In this document: positions 23,546 to 32,793 of the stretch, one piece after another | Layout of the letters: the number at the start of each line of letters is the position of its first letter | How positions within the stretch are numbered: the first letter of the stretch is position 1 | Assembly: GCA_017960605.1 (NCBI GenBank) | Contig: JAGCYV010000019.1 | Span: 1 to 56,889 of the forward strand | Length of the DNA: 56,889 bases | Source: Bacteroidales bacterium | Lineage (GTDB): Bacteria > Bacteroidota > Bacteroidia > Bacteroidales > P3 | Direction: 5' to 3' | Made by a program: the position numbers and the translations under genes | Notes under the pieces: model-generated | Seen by the model: the letters and a program-made list of their open reading frames with translations, nothing else | What the model was told of the DNA's origin: nothing | Databases searched by the model: none

Positions 23546-24943
23546 TCACGCTGTTGGATGATTATCAGGAATTAGGGGACTGAGACGAGGATGCTCGAAT
23601 ATCTCAGGGCAAAGTTCGTGCAACAATGCGGGATCGGCATTCGGCAACGCGTGGCTGGCGCGGTTGTAGCGGTTGGAATAGAACGCGGCGGCCGCCAGAT
23701 AGGTAGAATAGAACGGATGTCCAGGATAGAGATCGAGGGACTCGAGGGCGAAATCGACCACCATGTCATACAGCTGGTGGTTGAAAAGGAACTGCGTGTA
23801 ATGCTGACACTGAATCTCCGTGCAATTATCGGTGGCAAGCATCCGCTCGAAATAATCTGAGGCGGCATCAAAGTTGCCCCTGATATCATAGACAATACCT
23901 GCCGAGCAGAGCACCTCGGGGCTTTCGGGAGCCAGATGCAGGGCTTTCTTGATGAGCGGGATGGCACTCCCCTGGTCTCCGCTGACAGCGTATCCCAACG
24001 CCAATGCGGCATAGGCTTCGGCATCCTCGGGATTCTCCTCAATGGCCTTGCGGAAATAGAGAATGGCCATCTCGTTGTTGTCGGCACGGGCATAGACATA
24101 GGCTACGGTGCGATAGAGTGCGGCGCGGTCATTGACAAAATCGCGTCCACGAAGGAGAGTGGTCACCGCATCACCGGGACGCGACATATACTCCTGGGTA
24201 GTGGCAAGGTCGGCATAGAACGCCACATTGGTCTTGTCGATGGCGATGGCGTATTCGTAAGCATCCACCGACTGTTCGAAGAGACCAAGCTCACGGTAGG
24301 CGGTTCCCAGACAATGCCAGGCTTCGCTGCTGTAAGGATGCTCTCCCACAAAAGACTTGAGATAGGTCACCGCATCGTCGGTACGACCGGCCTGGATACA
24401 AGTGTCGAGATAGTTGTAGAGTGTCGAGTCATCATAGGTATCGGTATCGAGGGACAGAAGATAGTAGCGGATGGCCTCATCGAAATTGTGCAGATGGTAG
24501 TATTCTTCTGCAATATTGGCATAGACACGACCCAACAGCCATCCGTCCTCGGCGGCCTCGTGATAGAGTTCTATGGCCTTCTCCCTCTCTCCCACTGCCC
24601 CGTAGGCCACGCCGAGAGAATAGGCCACGTCGGTATTGTGCGGCTCCTGACGGCGCAGTTTCTGAATCATCTCCAGAGCGGGTTCATACTGCTGCTGCGC
24701 AATCAGCAGATGGGCGCGGCGCAAGCGTATGGTGGTGCTGTCGGGATAGAGCTGTTCGGCATACTCCACGGCCCGTTGCAGAGACTCCTGGTCATTCACC
24801 TCGAAATAGTAGTCGATGATGACCTCGAGCTCATCGACATCAAAGAACTGCGTGCCGCCTCGCAGCACGGTGTTCTCGAAGTCGAGCACCAACTGGCGTT
24901 CCTCGTCATCAAAGTCGTTGTTTTTCTTTTTATTGTTGTTCAT
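23546..24943 (-). CDS. Tetratricopeptide-repeat protein
   Basis: This 465-residue protein is composed almost entirely of TPR-like helical pairs with no signal peptide. Units with the pattern A..LG.AY...G....A...Y..A are seen between about residues 60 and 430, for example AWHCLGTAYRELGLFEQSVD and AYAALALGYAVSGDQGSAIP. The N-terminus is highly charged (NNNKKKNNDFDDEERQ). It probably scaffolds a protein complex in the cytoplasm. It is 18 bp downstream of sprA and 3 bp upstream of the DedA gene. A link to T9SS assembly is possible from position only. Confidence 0.85.
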   Translation of the reverse strand: MNNNKKKNNDFDDEERQLVLDFENTVLRGGTQFFDVDELEVIIDYYFEVNDQESLQRAVEYAEQLYPDSTTIRLRRAHLLIAQQQYEPALEMIQKLRRQEPHNTDVAYSLGVAYGAVGEREKAIELYHEAAEDGWLLGRVYANIAEEYYHLHNFDEAIRYYLLSLDTDTYDDSTLYNYLDTCIQAGRTDDAVTYLKSFVGEHPYSSEAWHCLGTAYRELGLFEQSVDAYEYAIAIDKTNVAFYADLATTQEYMSRPGDAVTTLLRGRDFVNDRAALYRTVAYVYARADNNEMAILYFRKAIEENPEDAEAYAALALGYAVSGDQGSAIPLIKKALHLAPESPEVLCSAGIVYDIRGNFDAASDYFERMLATDNCTEIQCQHYTQFLFNHQLYDMVVDFALESLDLYPGHPFYSTYLAAAAFYSNRYNRASHALPNADPALLHELCPEIFEHPRLSPLIPDNHPTA

Positions 24944-24961
24944 CGTGTTTCATTAAATGGG

Positions 24962-27900
24962 TTAGAAGGACATGCGCAACATCAGGCCGCCCTTGGTGGT
25001 TGAGTTGGGATAGGCGTTGGAGATATACGGAGTGTTGATATTCGTCTGGAAGAAAGCCCTGACCGTGAGGTGCGAAGAGATGGCATATTCGCCGCTGAGT
25101 TCCGCCATCCACACCCGGCTGCCTGAACTGACCTGACTCAGGTTCTGGTTAATCTTGCGGATGTTGGTCATGTTGTTGTTATAGGTCAGGTTGAGTTGCA
25201 ACACAATGTCGCTCTTGATGTCGTGAGTCTTGCCGGCAAACTGCACCTTGAAGGCGATATCCTTGAATCGATAGCCGGTGCCGAAAGTGACACCGTCGCG
25301 GGTGGTCTCCGTGAGCTGGTTGTTCGAGAAGGAGAGTTGCAGCATGCGAGTCTTTTGCACAGACACATTGAATTGCAGGCTGTTCACCATATTAACCGCC
25401 ACCCTCAACAAGGGGCTGAACTGTTCGTTGAGTTGGATACCCTCCATACTGACCGGCGGGATGTAGTCGCCCGTACTGTTGAGGATGTACTCCGAACCGT
25501 AGTCATAGTTCGTAGCCGACGAAAGCGAGGCGTCGGTATAGTAATTGCCGATGCTGTAGGTGGCGTTGTATTTGTGCGAGAGCGTGATATTGTTGAACCA
25601 CTTCTTCAGGAACTTCACCTTGTTGAGGCCGTTGTAGTTGATGCTCCAGTTGGGTAACGGGAACGGCAGGAAGGCCGAGAACGACTGGCGAGCCGGGTCG
25701 TTGCCCAGATAGGTGGCCAAGAAGGAAGTGAGCAGCACCGTCTGCGAGTTGGCGCTGTAACCTGCCGGATAGTAATTTCCGTTCATAGAGTCGAGCACCA
25801 TCTGATCCGTGTAGGGATCTCTGTTCATCGCCGCCAGACGTCCGGCCACCACCGAACGGTTGTCGAGGAACTGAGCAAAGAGTTCGTCGCTGTTGGCAAA
25901 CGCCGTCGAAAGCGCCCATACCGTGGTGGTATAATTGCCGTTCAGCATATATGACATCGGTCCTCGCACCGCATCGTATGCCGACAGGTATTTGTAGTAG
26001 TATTCTTCTCGGGAAGTATAGTTTTGGGTGGCAGAGATGTCGATACGGAAATCGCGGATGGGTTCCACCTGTGCCTGTAGTGACAGGGTGCGGTTCTCCG
26101 TCATTTCGTGGGGCGTGTTGAACAATGTGTCGCGACTGAGCAGGTCGTTGCGTAGCAGGTCATTGACCACATCCTGCTGATAGCCCAATATGTACCCCGC
26201 ACCAGGAGTCCAGTAGTTGCGGGGATCCAAGCCCACGAACATCGGCTCGCCCATATAGCCCGGGAGACGGGAACCCGTGGTGACGCTGTACTGCAAATTG
26301 ACGTTCTTCACACTGGATACCAACCGCAGCGCGAAGTAGCCAGCTTCCATCAGCGACTGTTTCATCTTTTCCTTCTTCAGGCTGTCGGCCACCGCCAGCG
26401 AATCTTTGGCATTCATCGGCTTGGTCTCCGGCTGGCGCTTACCCTTCTGCTGGTTTTGACGTCCTCGGTCGTTGTTATTGTTGTTGGCCCACGCCTTCTT
26501 CAGCAGCGGAATCTTGTTGTACAGGCTCTGCAAGTTAGCCTGCGCTCCCGCCTGCATCGTGGTGGAACTTTGCAGTGTGGCGCCCATCGAAGCCAGTGCC
26601 TGCGTGGTACCCAGATAGGTAAAGTTGGTACGGTAGCTCAACGGCACCCTCAAGAAGTCCATATACGGCAGTTTGTTGACCGGCACATCGTACGAAGCCG
26701 TGATTGCCTGTTGGAAATTCTGCATCGTGCCGCCCGAGGCAATCGAGTGCATGATGGAATCTGTAGCCGTTCGCGTCTCTATGCGGCCTATTGGCTCATC
26801 CACTCGTGCATTCGCATTGGCCGAGTACTGAATGTGGAATGATTGCGAAAGGTCATACTGCAACCCGTAGTTGCGCTGCCATGTAAACTGCTTGTAGTAG
26901 GTCGGCTTAATGATTACCATCGCCGCACTCTTATTTCTCAACAGCGTCTCCTCGAAATCACGATAAATCTCGGTCGAGAATGTCAGGTTCTTGGGCAGGT
27001 AGTAGAAATTGAAATCGCTGAGCAGTCTCCAGTTCTTGTTGTTTTTAAAGAGCGGCACTTTCTCGAACGGCTTCACCGGCTGCGTCTGGATGGCGTAGTT
27101 GTAGGTAAATCCGCCTCGATGCTGGTCTTTGTTGTATTTCTCCGTCTCGTCGTCCGAACTGCGTTCGTTGCTGTAGGCGTATGAGAACGAGAAATTCTCG
27201 ATGTCATAGAAATGCTGTTTCAATCCCCCTTTGCCCGTACGGTTCTTGCGCACATTAGTCAGCGTCAGGTTGGTGGCCGACTTGCGGTGCTGTGTCATCT
27301 GCGCCACGCTGTCGCGGTCGGCCGCCTGGTAGGTTCGCAGATCCTCATACAGCAACACGTCGGGATTGTAGGGGTTGTATTCCGGGCTGCCTATCTCTCG
27401 ACTGTGATCCAAATAGAGGGGAATGTGCAGTCCCCAGTCCTCGGGCAGGAAACGGCCCAGTTCCATATCCAGCGTCCCTTGGAAGTTAAAGGTGTTCACC
27501 AGCTCCTCCTTGATGAGTGGGTCTTCCAGATTGCCGAAATTAGCCGTCGTATAGCTTCCGTAAAGCGACAGGTTACCTACATCCGCCAGATTCGTCCGCG
27601 CCAACGCCATCGCCGCCCAGCCGCCTTTGTTGATATAGTCACTCAACCGCAACTCGTTTATCCACACAATCGCCGACTTGGGCAACATGTCGTTCCCGTC
27701 ACCGAGGTTCTCCTTACGCGGGTTCCTCACACCAATCATGATGACCTTAATCTTCCCAAGGTTCGGGCTGCCCAGCACCGTGTATTTCTTTCCCTCCACC
27801 ATTTCCGAGTAGAGCAGCGTGGGAGCATAACCCGTCTCCCCACGCCGGATGCGAGTGTTGCGGTTTGTCTTGATCTGGGTCATCTTCTGCAAGTCGATAT

Positions 27901-30900
27901 CCACATTATTCTCCGTCGGCCATATCGTGTAGGCATCCTCCGCTCCCGTCCCCCACGGAGTGAGCTTCAACGGAAGCTCATATTCGTAGTAGTTGTTCGT
28001 ATAGTCGCTTCCCAGTCGGACAAACAGCACCAAGTCGTTGTCCTCTATCGGTTCCGTGACGTACTTCTGCTCCGCGTGGGCAAACATCTTCATGTGACCA
28101 TAGAACCTCAAGTCGTAGCTCGTCGAACGATAGATGGCCCTCGCGTCGCCGCACGACAACTGATCCACATCCAGCTCTACAGCTTGCTCGTTCAACTGTG
28201 TGTAGCTACTGCCGCTTGTGTACCACGTCTCGCGCTCGATGCCCGGAGGCAGCACATAGGGCACCGGCTGGCGGCTCCCGTTCTCCTCGATATTCACCGT
28301 CGAGATATTGAACGCCGTCTCCTCCGTCGTTCCCGACACATAGTCGCCCGGCTGCAACAGGTCCTCAGAATACTTTCTCCATGTGGAATAAACCAACTCC
28401 AGTGTGGCAAAACGTAGGATGACAGGCTCCTCAAACTGGTTCAGGAACATACGCATGAAGCGCACCGACTGATATCCGTTGATATTGCCCACCTTCGCGT
28501 CCGGCTCACGTATCGGGATGCGGAACTGGTACCACTTACAGCTCGTCACCTCCCCGTTTGCCAGCTGCACATTCCGCGCCTCCTGGATATCCACGATGTG
28601 GTTCTCGCCTATCACCATCCGAGCCGGATTCAGGTCAATCACATACTGGTAGTAGTTCTCCGCCTCGCTCAGCGTGTTATCGCGGTTGATGTCCTCCACA
28701 TTGGGATAGGCCGACCCCGTCGTGTTGTACGACTCTGTGTTGTCGCTCTCCACCGGCGAGTTGCCCTCCGCATTGTTGTAGAACTTGTAGCGGTCGTTGA
28801 TCTTCACGTCATTCTCGTCCCAGTATGTACTGCGGAAATAGCGGTAGTCGTCACCCGACGGGTCTGCCGCCGCTTGCTGATAGGCTCCACTCGAGGTACC
28901 GAAGCGTGTCGCTATGTCTTCCAAATAGGCGCTGAAGAAACTCTGCTCGTCCTGCAAGCCGTGCGTCGAGCTCAATCCGTCGTATCCCACATCCTGATAC
29001 ATACGCGCCGACTCGTCATTGTCGAACGCGTTCACAATCGGCTGCGTCGTCGGCACCCGACCCCATATCGTCGTATCCACATTCACCACCGTCAGGCTCG
29101 TCGGCAGCCCGTTCTCGAAACCCTTCCGCCCGTCGCGCAAGATATCCTCGCTGATGTCACCCAGGTTGATATACAGCTTGCCGCCGCTGTGCGTCGGATT
29201 CTCGATGAACGGGTCCATCAGCCAAAACTCCAGTGTCTCGATATTCTGCGTCTCGAAATCGGTATATTCCAGTTTGCGCATGATGCCGCCCCAGCGACTC
29301 GCCGGATTCTGCAATCGTCCGTCGGCATCGATACCCGCGCTGTAGGCTGTCGGAGCCACATCGTAGTTGTACGGTCCCTTTTCTTCCGGATAGAACGCCA
29401 AGTTCAACTCATAGATGGAGGTCGGCTGGCCCGCCGTCAAGTCCTTGTTCGGGAACACTTCCTGCTCGGCGATGCTGCGGGCGTAAGGCTTCGATTTGTC
29501 ATCCAACGTGATATTCGGCGGGCAGTTGTTGTCATAAAAATCACGACTGATACGATACCACGCCAGTTTTGCCCGATTGAAGCCGTAGGCCAGCCCCGTG
29601 CCGGGCGCTGTCTCGGGGAACATCGCCAACGGCCGGTTATAATCTTGGGGCGTGCTCGCCAGGAACCAACTCGTCGGACTCGTCAGGCTAATGCTGCTCT
29701 CCGCTCCCTCGAAATCATCCACATAACTCACACTCCCCTCGCTGCTTCCCGTGCTGCTCAATCCCGGGATGAAATGCGCGAACTCCGCCTGCAGGCTCAG
29801 TGTACTGGGTGCCTTCGTTTCGATGCCCGGAAGCAAATCCACCAATTTCGTAATCAGCGGCACCTCGTGGCTATAGTTCACATCCAGGCCCCAGATCGTA
29901 TTGCTCGTAGGCTCGTCGCCGAAATTGTTCTTCTGCGTCAGCGGCTTCTCGTGCAGGTTCATCACCGTGCCCCCGATATTGAAATTCGGCTCTATCTCAT
30001 AGTTCAAGTGCAGGCCCAGCATACGCTTCGTCGTCATGCTGAACGAGTTGTTCTCCGAACTTACACTGATAGGCGTGTTCGAACTCAGGATGCTCTCATT
30101 GATAATCCTCACCGTACCCATCGTGTAATCCACCGTGAAGTCCACATTCTCAATCAGCGGCATTCCGCCCGCCGTCACCGTCACGCTCCCAGGCGTCACA
30201 CTGTAACCCAACGAGATTTCGCCGCTCACGGTGCTCGTATAGTAACCCTCCAGATAGAACCGGTTCCGGTCCGCATACTGCTGCGCCAGCGTCTGTGTCA
30301 TCGTGTAGAGCGAGTCGAAGCAATACTCGTTCGCCAACGCATCGTCGCCTAACAACTCCCGCAGGTCCTTGCCGAACGGCTCCACATATGGGAAAAACAC
30401 CCTACCCGTCGAAGCCTGGATTGTGCCGCCCTTGAAGGCAGCCGAGTCAAACCAGTCAAACACACCATCCGCATAATAATAGCTCTGACTCGCATCCATC
30501 CGGTCCAATCCGAACACCTCAATCAGCGGCTTACCCTGATGCTGTCCCTCCGTGAAAAAGCCAATTCCCACGCCACCCTCGCGACTCTCATACAGCACAT
30601 TCAACCTGAAATGCTCCTTGCTCAGCTGGCTGCTCTTCAGGAAATAGACATTCTTCATCATCAGTTTCCACAGCGGACCGCGGGTATTCGTCGAGGTACC
30701 CTTCAGCAATTTCACTATCAGCGTATTGGGGTCGTTCACTCCGTCCGTCGTCAGTTCACCCACCTGATACACATTCGTGTCGCCCACCACCTGGTACTGG
30801 AATGCCACAGCCAGCACCTGGTCGTTGCTCAACGGCTGGTTCAACGTGATGAAACCCAACTCGCGGTTGAACGTATATTCGTTCTGATTCAGCAGTCGTG

Positions 30901-32089
30901 CACTCTCCACTTTCTCATAGTCGGTGCCGCCCGTCAAACCCAAGCCCTGCATATATCCCGTCACCGAGTTGATGCTTCGTACCGCCGCAGGGTTCATCAG
31001 CGTCAGCAAGTTGTTCGCCCCGTTCGACGGCAACTCGTTCCCGCTCGTTCGCACCAACCGATCACTGCTCGGATGCGCCTCGCCCAGGTCGGTCAATGCC
31101 AAGATATTGCGGTTCTGGGTCACCGCCGCACCCACATTCGTACGCCACACCTCGATGCGCAATATCCTGATATTCGTGTTCACCGTCGGCAAGGTCTTCA
31201 TCGCCTCGTTGTAGTGGTCGTAGAAATACTGCGCGATAAAGTAATGCCGGTTCTCCTCATACTCGTCAGCCCTAATCTCAAACTCGTGGCTGCTTGCACC
31301 TCCCTTCACCTGCATATTCTCCGTGCTCGTCTGCTTCTCGCTCAGCACAGCGTCAATCGTCAGCTTGCCGAACTTCAGCTTCGTGTGGAAGCCGAACAGT
31401 TGCTGGCTGCCCTGAATCAGCGTCGTGTTCAATGGGAACGAGATATCCGCCGCCTCGAACAGTTGCAAGATATCGTCCTCCTTACCCTCATACTTCAGCT
31501 TAATCTTGTTTTCGAAGTCGAACGTTGCCTTCGTGTTCTCGTTGATATCGAAGTCAATCAGGTCTCCAATCTTCGCGTTCAGGTTGATTTGGATATTCTC
31601 GTCAAAGTCGAACGTCGTCACGCTCCGCTCGTGCGCATCCCGCTGCGGGTCGTTGCGGTAGTTGTTCACCAACTGGAATGTCAGTTCGGCGCTTCCGCTC
31701 GGTGTGATACTAATCAACGGCTTCCCGTTCAACAAGTCCAACTTCTGCGCTATCTGGTTAAAACCCGGTATCTTGCTCAGCAAGCCGCCCGACGCATTAT
31801 CCAACACCGTACCTTCCGTTTTTTCCTTCCAGTACTGATCCATCAACTGGTCCATCTTCCAGTCTTGGTACTCGTCAAACGTCATGTACTCACGCCCGAT
31901 TACCATATCACCCACTCGCGTCACACGCTCATAGTCGCCCGTCGCTGCATTGTACTCTACGGTGGTATGAATCACTCCCGGCGTGTAGCCGCTCCCCATC
32001 GGAGTGAACTCCACGCTGTCCGTCTGTCCCCATGCCGCTCCGCAGCACAGGAACACCGTCACCATCAATATGATACACCGTAACTTCAA
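24962..32089 (-). CDS. sprA: SprA, outer-membrane translocon of the type IX secretion system
   Basis: SprA (Sov in Porphyromonas) forms the giant 36-strand outer membrane pore through which T9SS cargo leaves the cell. The protein has 2,375 residues, within the known size range. The signal peptide is KLRCIILMVTVFLCCGAAWGQ. Family segments seen include SVSYVDDFEGAESSISLTSP, long FxFxY barrel strands, and a C-terminal barrel end GGLMLRMSF. The start chosen is TTG at 32089 because it gives a basic N-terminus to the signal peptide. The alternative ATG at 32065 would remove those basic residues. ruvA upstream is a common neighbour in Bacteroidota. It would serve the cargo at 6745-14220. Confidence 0.95.
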   Translation of the reverse strand: MKLRCIILMVTVFLCCGAAWGQTDSVEFTPMGSGYTPGVIHTTVEYNAATGDYERVTRVGDMVIGREYMTFDEYQDWKMDQLMDQYWKEKTEGTVLDNASGGLLSKIPGFNQIAQKLDLLNGKPLISITPSGSAELTFQLVNNYRNDPQRDAHERSVTTFDFDENIQINLNAKIGDLIDFDINENTKATFDFENKIKLKYEGKEDDILQLFEAADISFPLNTTLIQGSQQLFGFHTKLKFGKLTIDAVLSEKQTSTENMQVKGGASSHEFEIRADEYEENRHYFIAQYFYDHYNEAMKTLPTVNTNIRILRIEVWRTNVGAAVTQNRNILALTDLGEAHPSSDRLVRTSGNELPSNGANNLLTLMNPAAVRSINSVTGYMQGLGLTGGTDYEKVESARLLNQNEYTFNRELGFITLNQPLSNDQVLAVAFQYQVVGDTNVYQVGELTTDGVNDPNTLIVKLLKGTSTNTRGPLWKLMMKNVYFLKSSQLSKEHFRLNVLYESREGGVGIGFFTEGQHQGKPLIEVFGLDRMDASQSYYYADGVFDWFDSAAFKGGTIQASTGRVFFPYVEPFGKDLRELLGDDALANEYCFDSLYTMTQTLAQQYADRNRFYLEGYYTSTVSGEISLGYSVTPGSVTVTAGGMPLIENVDFTVDYTMGTVRIINESILSSNTPISVSSENNSFSMTTKRMLGLHLNYEIEPNFNIGGTVMNLHEKPLTQKNNFGDEPTSNTIWGLDVNYSHEVPLITKLVDLLPGIETKAPSTLSLQAEFAHFIPGLSSTGSSEGSVSYVDDFEGAESSISLTSPTSWFLASTPQDYNRPLAMFPETAPGTGLAYGFNRAKLAWYRISRDFYDNNCPPNITLDDKSKPYARSIAEQEVFPNKDLTAGQPTSIYELNLAFYPEEKGPYNYDVAPTAYSAGIDADGRLQNPASRWGGIMRKLEYTDFETQNIETLEFWLMDPFIENPTHSGGKLYINLGDISEDILRDGRKGFENGLPTSLTVVNVDTTIWGRVPTTQPIVNAFDNDESARMYQDVGYDGLSSTHGLQDEQSFFSAYLEDIATRFGTSSGAYQQAAADPSGDDYRYFRSTYWDENDVKINDRYKFYNNAEGNSPVESDNTESYNTTGSAYPNVEDINRDNTLSEAENYYQYVIDLNPARMVIGENHIVDIQEARNVQLANGEVTSCKWYQFRIPIREPDAKVGNINGYQSVRFMRMFLNQFEEPVILRFATLELVYSTWRKYSEDLLQPGDYVSGTTEETAFNISTVNIEENGSRQPVPYVLPPGIERETWYTSGSSYTQLNEQAVELDVDQLSCGDARAIYRSTSYDLRFYGHMKMFAHAEQKYVTEPIEDNDLVLFVRLGSDYTNNYYEYELPLKLTPWGTGAEDAYTIWPTENNVDIDLQKMTQIKTNRNTRIRRGETGYAPTLLYSEMVEGKKYTVLGSPNLGKIKVIMIGVRNPRKENLGDGNDMLPKSAIVWINELRLSDYINKGGWAAMALARTNLADVGNLSLYGSYTTANFGNLEDPLIKEELVNTFNFQGTLDMELGRFLPEDWGLHIPLYLDHSREIGSPEYNPYNPDVLLYEDLRTYQAADRDSVAQMTQHRKSATNLTLTNVRKNRTGKGGLKQHFYDIENFSFSYAYSNERSSDDETEKYNKDQHRGGFTYNYAIQTQPVKPFEKVPLFKNNKNWRLLSDFNFYYLPKNLTFSTEIYRDFEETLLRNKSAAMVIIKPTYYKQFTWQRNYGLQYDLSQSFHIQYSANANARVDEPIGRIETRTATDSIMHSIASGGTMQNFQQAITASYDVPVNKLPYMDFLRVPLSYRTNFTYLGTTQALASMGATLQSSTTMQAGAQANLQSLYNKIPLLKKAWANNNNNDRGRQNQQKGKRQPETKPMNAKDSLAVADSLKKEKMKQSLMEAGYFALRLVSSVKNVNLQYSVTTGSRLPGYMGEPMFVGLDPRNYWTPGAGYILGYQQDVVNDLLRNDLLSRDTLFNTPHEMTENRTLSLQAQVEPIRDFRIDISATQNYTSREEYYYKYLSAYDAVRGPMSYMLNGNYTTTVWALSTAFANSDELFAQFLDNRSVVAGRLAAMNRDPYTDQMVLDSMNGNYYPAGYSANSQTVLLTSFLATYLGNDPARQSFSAFLPFPLPNWSINYNGLNKVKFLKKWFNNITLSHKYNATYSIGNYYTDASLSSATNYDYGSEYILNSTGDYIPPVSMEGIQLNEQFSPLLRVAVNMVNSLQFNVSVQKTRMLQLSFSNNQLTETTRDGVTFGTGYRFKDIAFKVQFAGKTHDIKSDIVLQLNLTYNNNMTNIRKINQNLSQVSSGSRVWMAELSGEYAISSHLTVRAFFQTNINTPYISNAYPNSTTKGGLMLRMSF

Positions 32090-32122
32090 GGCGTTTTTAT
32101 AGATTAACCTATAAAAAACGCC
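32090..32122 (-). terminator. Palindrome between ruvA and sprA
   Basis: Arms GGCGTTTTTATAG and CTATAAAAAACGCC enclose a loop of about 6 nt. It abuts the sprA TTG start codon directly, so it forms part of the sprA 5' leader as well as a possible attenuator or terminator after ruvA. The AT-rich stem ends are symmetrical, so it could act in either direction. Confidence 0.6.
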
Positions 32123-32174
32123 ATCTGCTACGTTTTATTGCACCGTAACAAAAAAAATGAAAGACTTTTTCCCG

Positions 32175-32771
32175 TCAGAGGCGGCGGAGTGCCTCCTTGA
32201 TGATTTCCTCGACGGTCATGGGGCTACCGTCATCGCGACGCCACAGAGAGCTGCTGAGCAACTTCTCCACTGCAGGCTTCGCGAAACCGAGCATCACAAG
32301 AGCCGTCTGCGCTTCGTCGCGCGCCTGATTCTGCTGACCACCAGCCACCGCCGTCTGACCGCCTACCACGCCTATCTTGTCGGCCAGTTCGAGAACGATA
32401 CGCTGAGCCGTCTTGGCCCCTATTCCCTTGACACGCTGCACGGTACGCACATCTTGTGTCTGGATGGCGGTGCGCAGGTCATTGACCGTGAGCGAAGAAA
32501 GCATCACGCGGGCGGTTTGGTTGCCCACCCCATTGACACCGACGAGGAGACGGAACATCTCGCGCTCAGCGAGGTCATAAAATCCGAAGAGCTGCTGAGC
32601 ATCCTCGCGCACCACATGATGGGCGTAGAGTTTCACTTGGGCGGTATCGGCACGCCGCAAAGCCTCGTAGGTGTTGAGGCTGATTTCAAGCAGATAGCCC
32701 ACCCCACCGCAGTCGATGACGGCCTGTGTGGGTTCCAAACTGGCCAGTTGGCCTTTGATATACTCGTACAT
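32175..32771 (-). CDS. ruvA: Holliday junction branch migration protein RuvA
   Basis: RuvA binds four-way DNA junctions and loads RuvB. The protein has 198 residues. The N-terminal OB fold (MYEYIKGQLASLEPTQAVIDCGGVGYLLEIS) is followed by two helix-hairpin-helix motifs (VNGVGNQTARVMLSSL and VKGIGAKTAQRIVLEL). A C-terminal UBA-like domain (TALVMLGFAKPAVEKLLSS) binds RuvB. A heptamer-type repeat fills the 19 bp before its start. sprA follows after an 85-bp gap with a palindrome. Confidence 0.95.
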   Translation of the reverse strand: MYEYIKGQLASLEPTQAVIDCGGVGYLLEISLNTYEALRRADTAQVKLYAHHVVREDAQQLFGFYDLAEREMFRLLVGVNGVGNQTARVMLSSLTVNDLRTAIQTQDVRTVQRVKGIGAKTAQRIVLELADKIGVVGGQTAVAGGQQNQARDEAQTALVMLGFAKPAVEKLLSSSLWRRDDGSPMTVEEIIKEALRRL

Positions 32772-32793
32772 AGCGTTTTGTGTTCAGTGTTTA
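32772..32793. repeat. Heptamer array remnant at the lipoprotein/ruvA junction
   Basis: Read on the minus strand this is TAAACAC TGAACAC AAAACGC, three heptamers of the same family as the coding array at 34782-34868. The TAA of the first heptamer is the stop codon of the lipoprotein gene, and the last ends 1 bp before the ruvA ATG. Confidence 0.6.

Noticed and set aside
27212-32083. Long plus-strand frames opposite sprA (for example 30539-32083)
   Set aside because: SprA motifs on the minus strand explain the region; the opposite frames are rich in R, H, V and Q without pattern.
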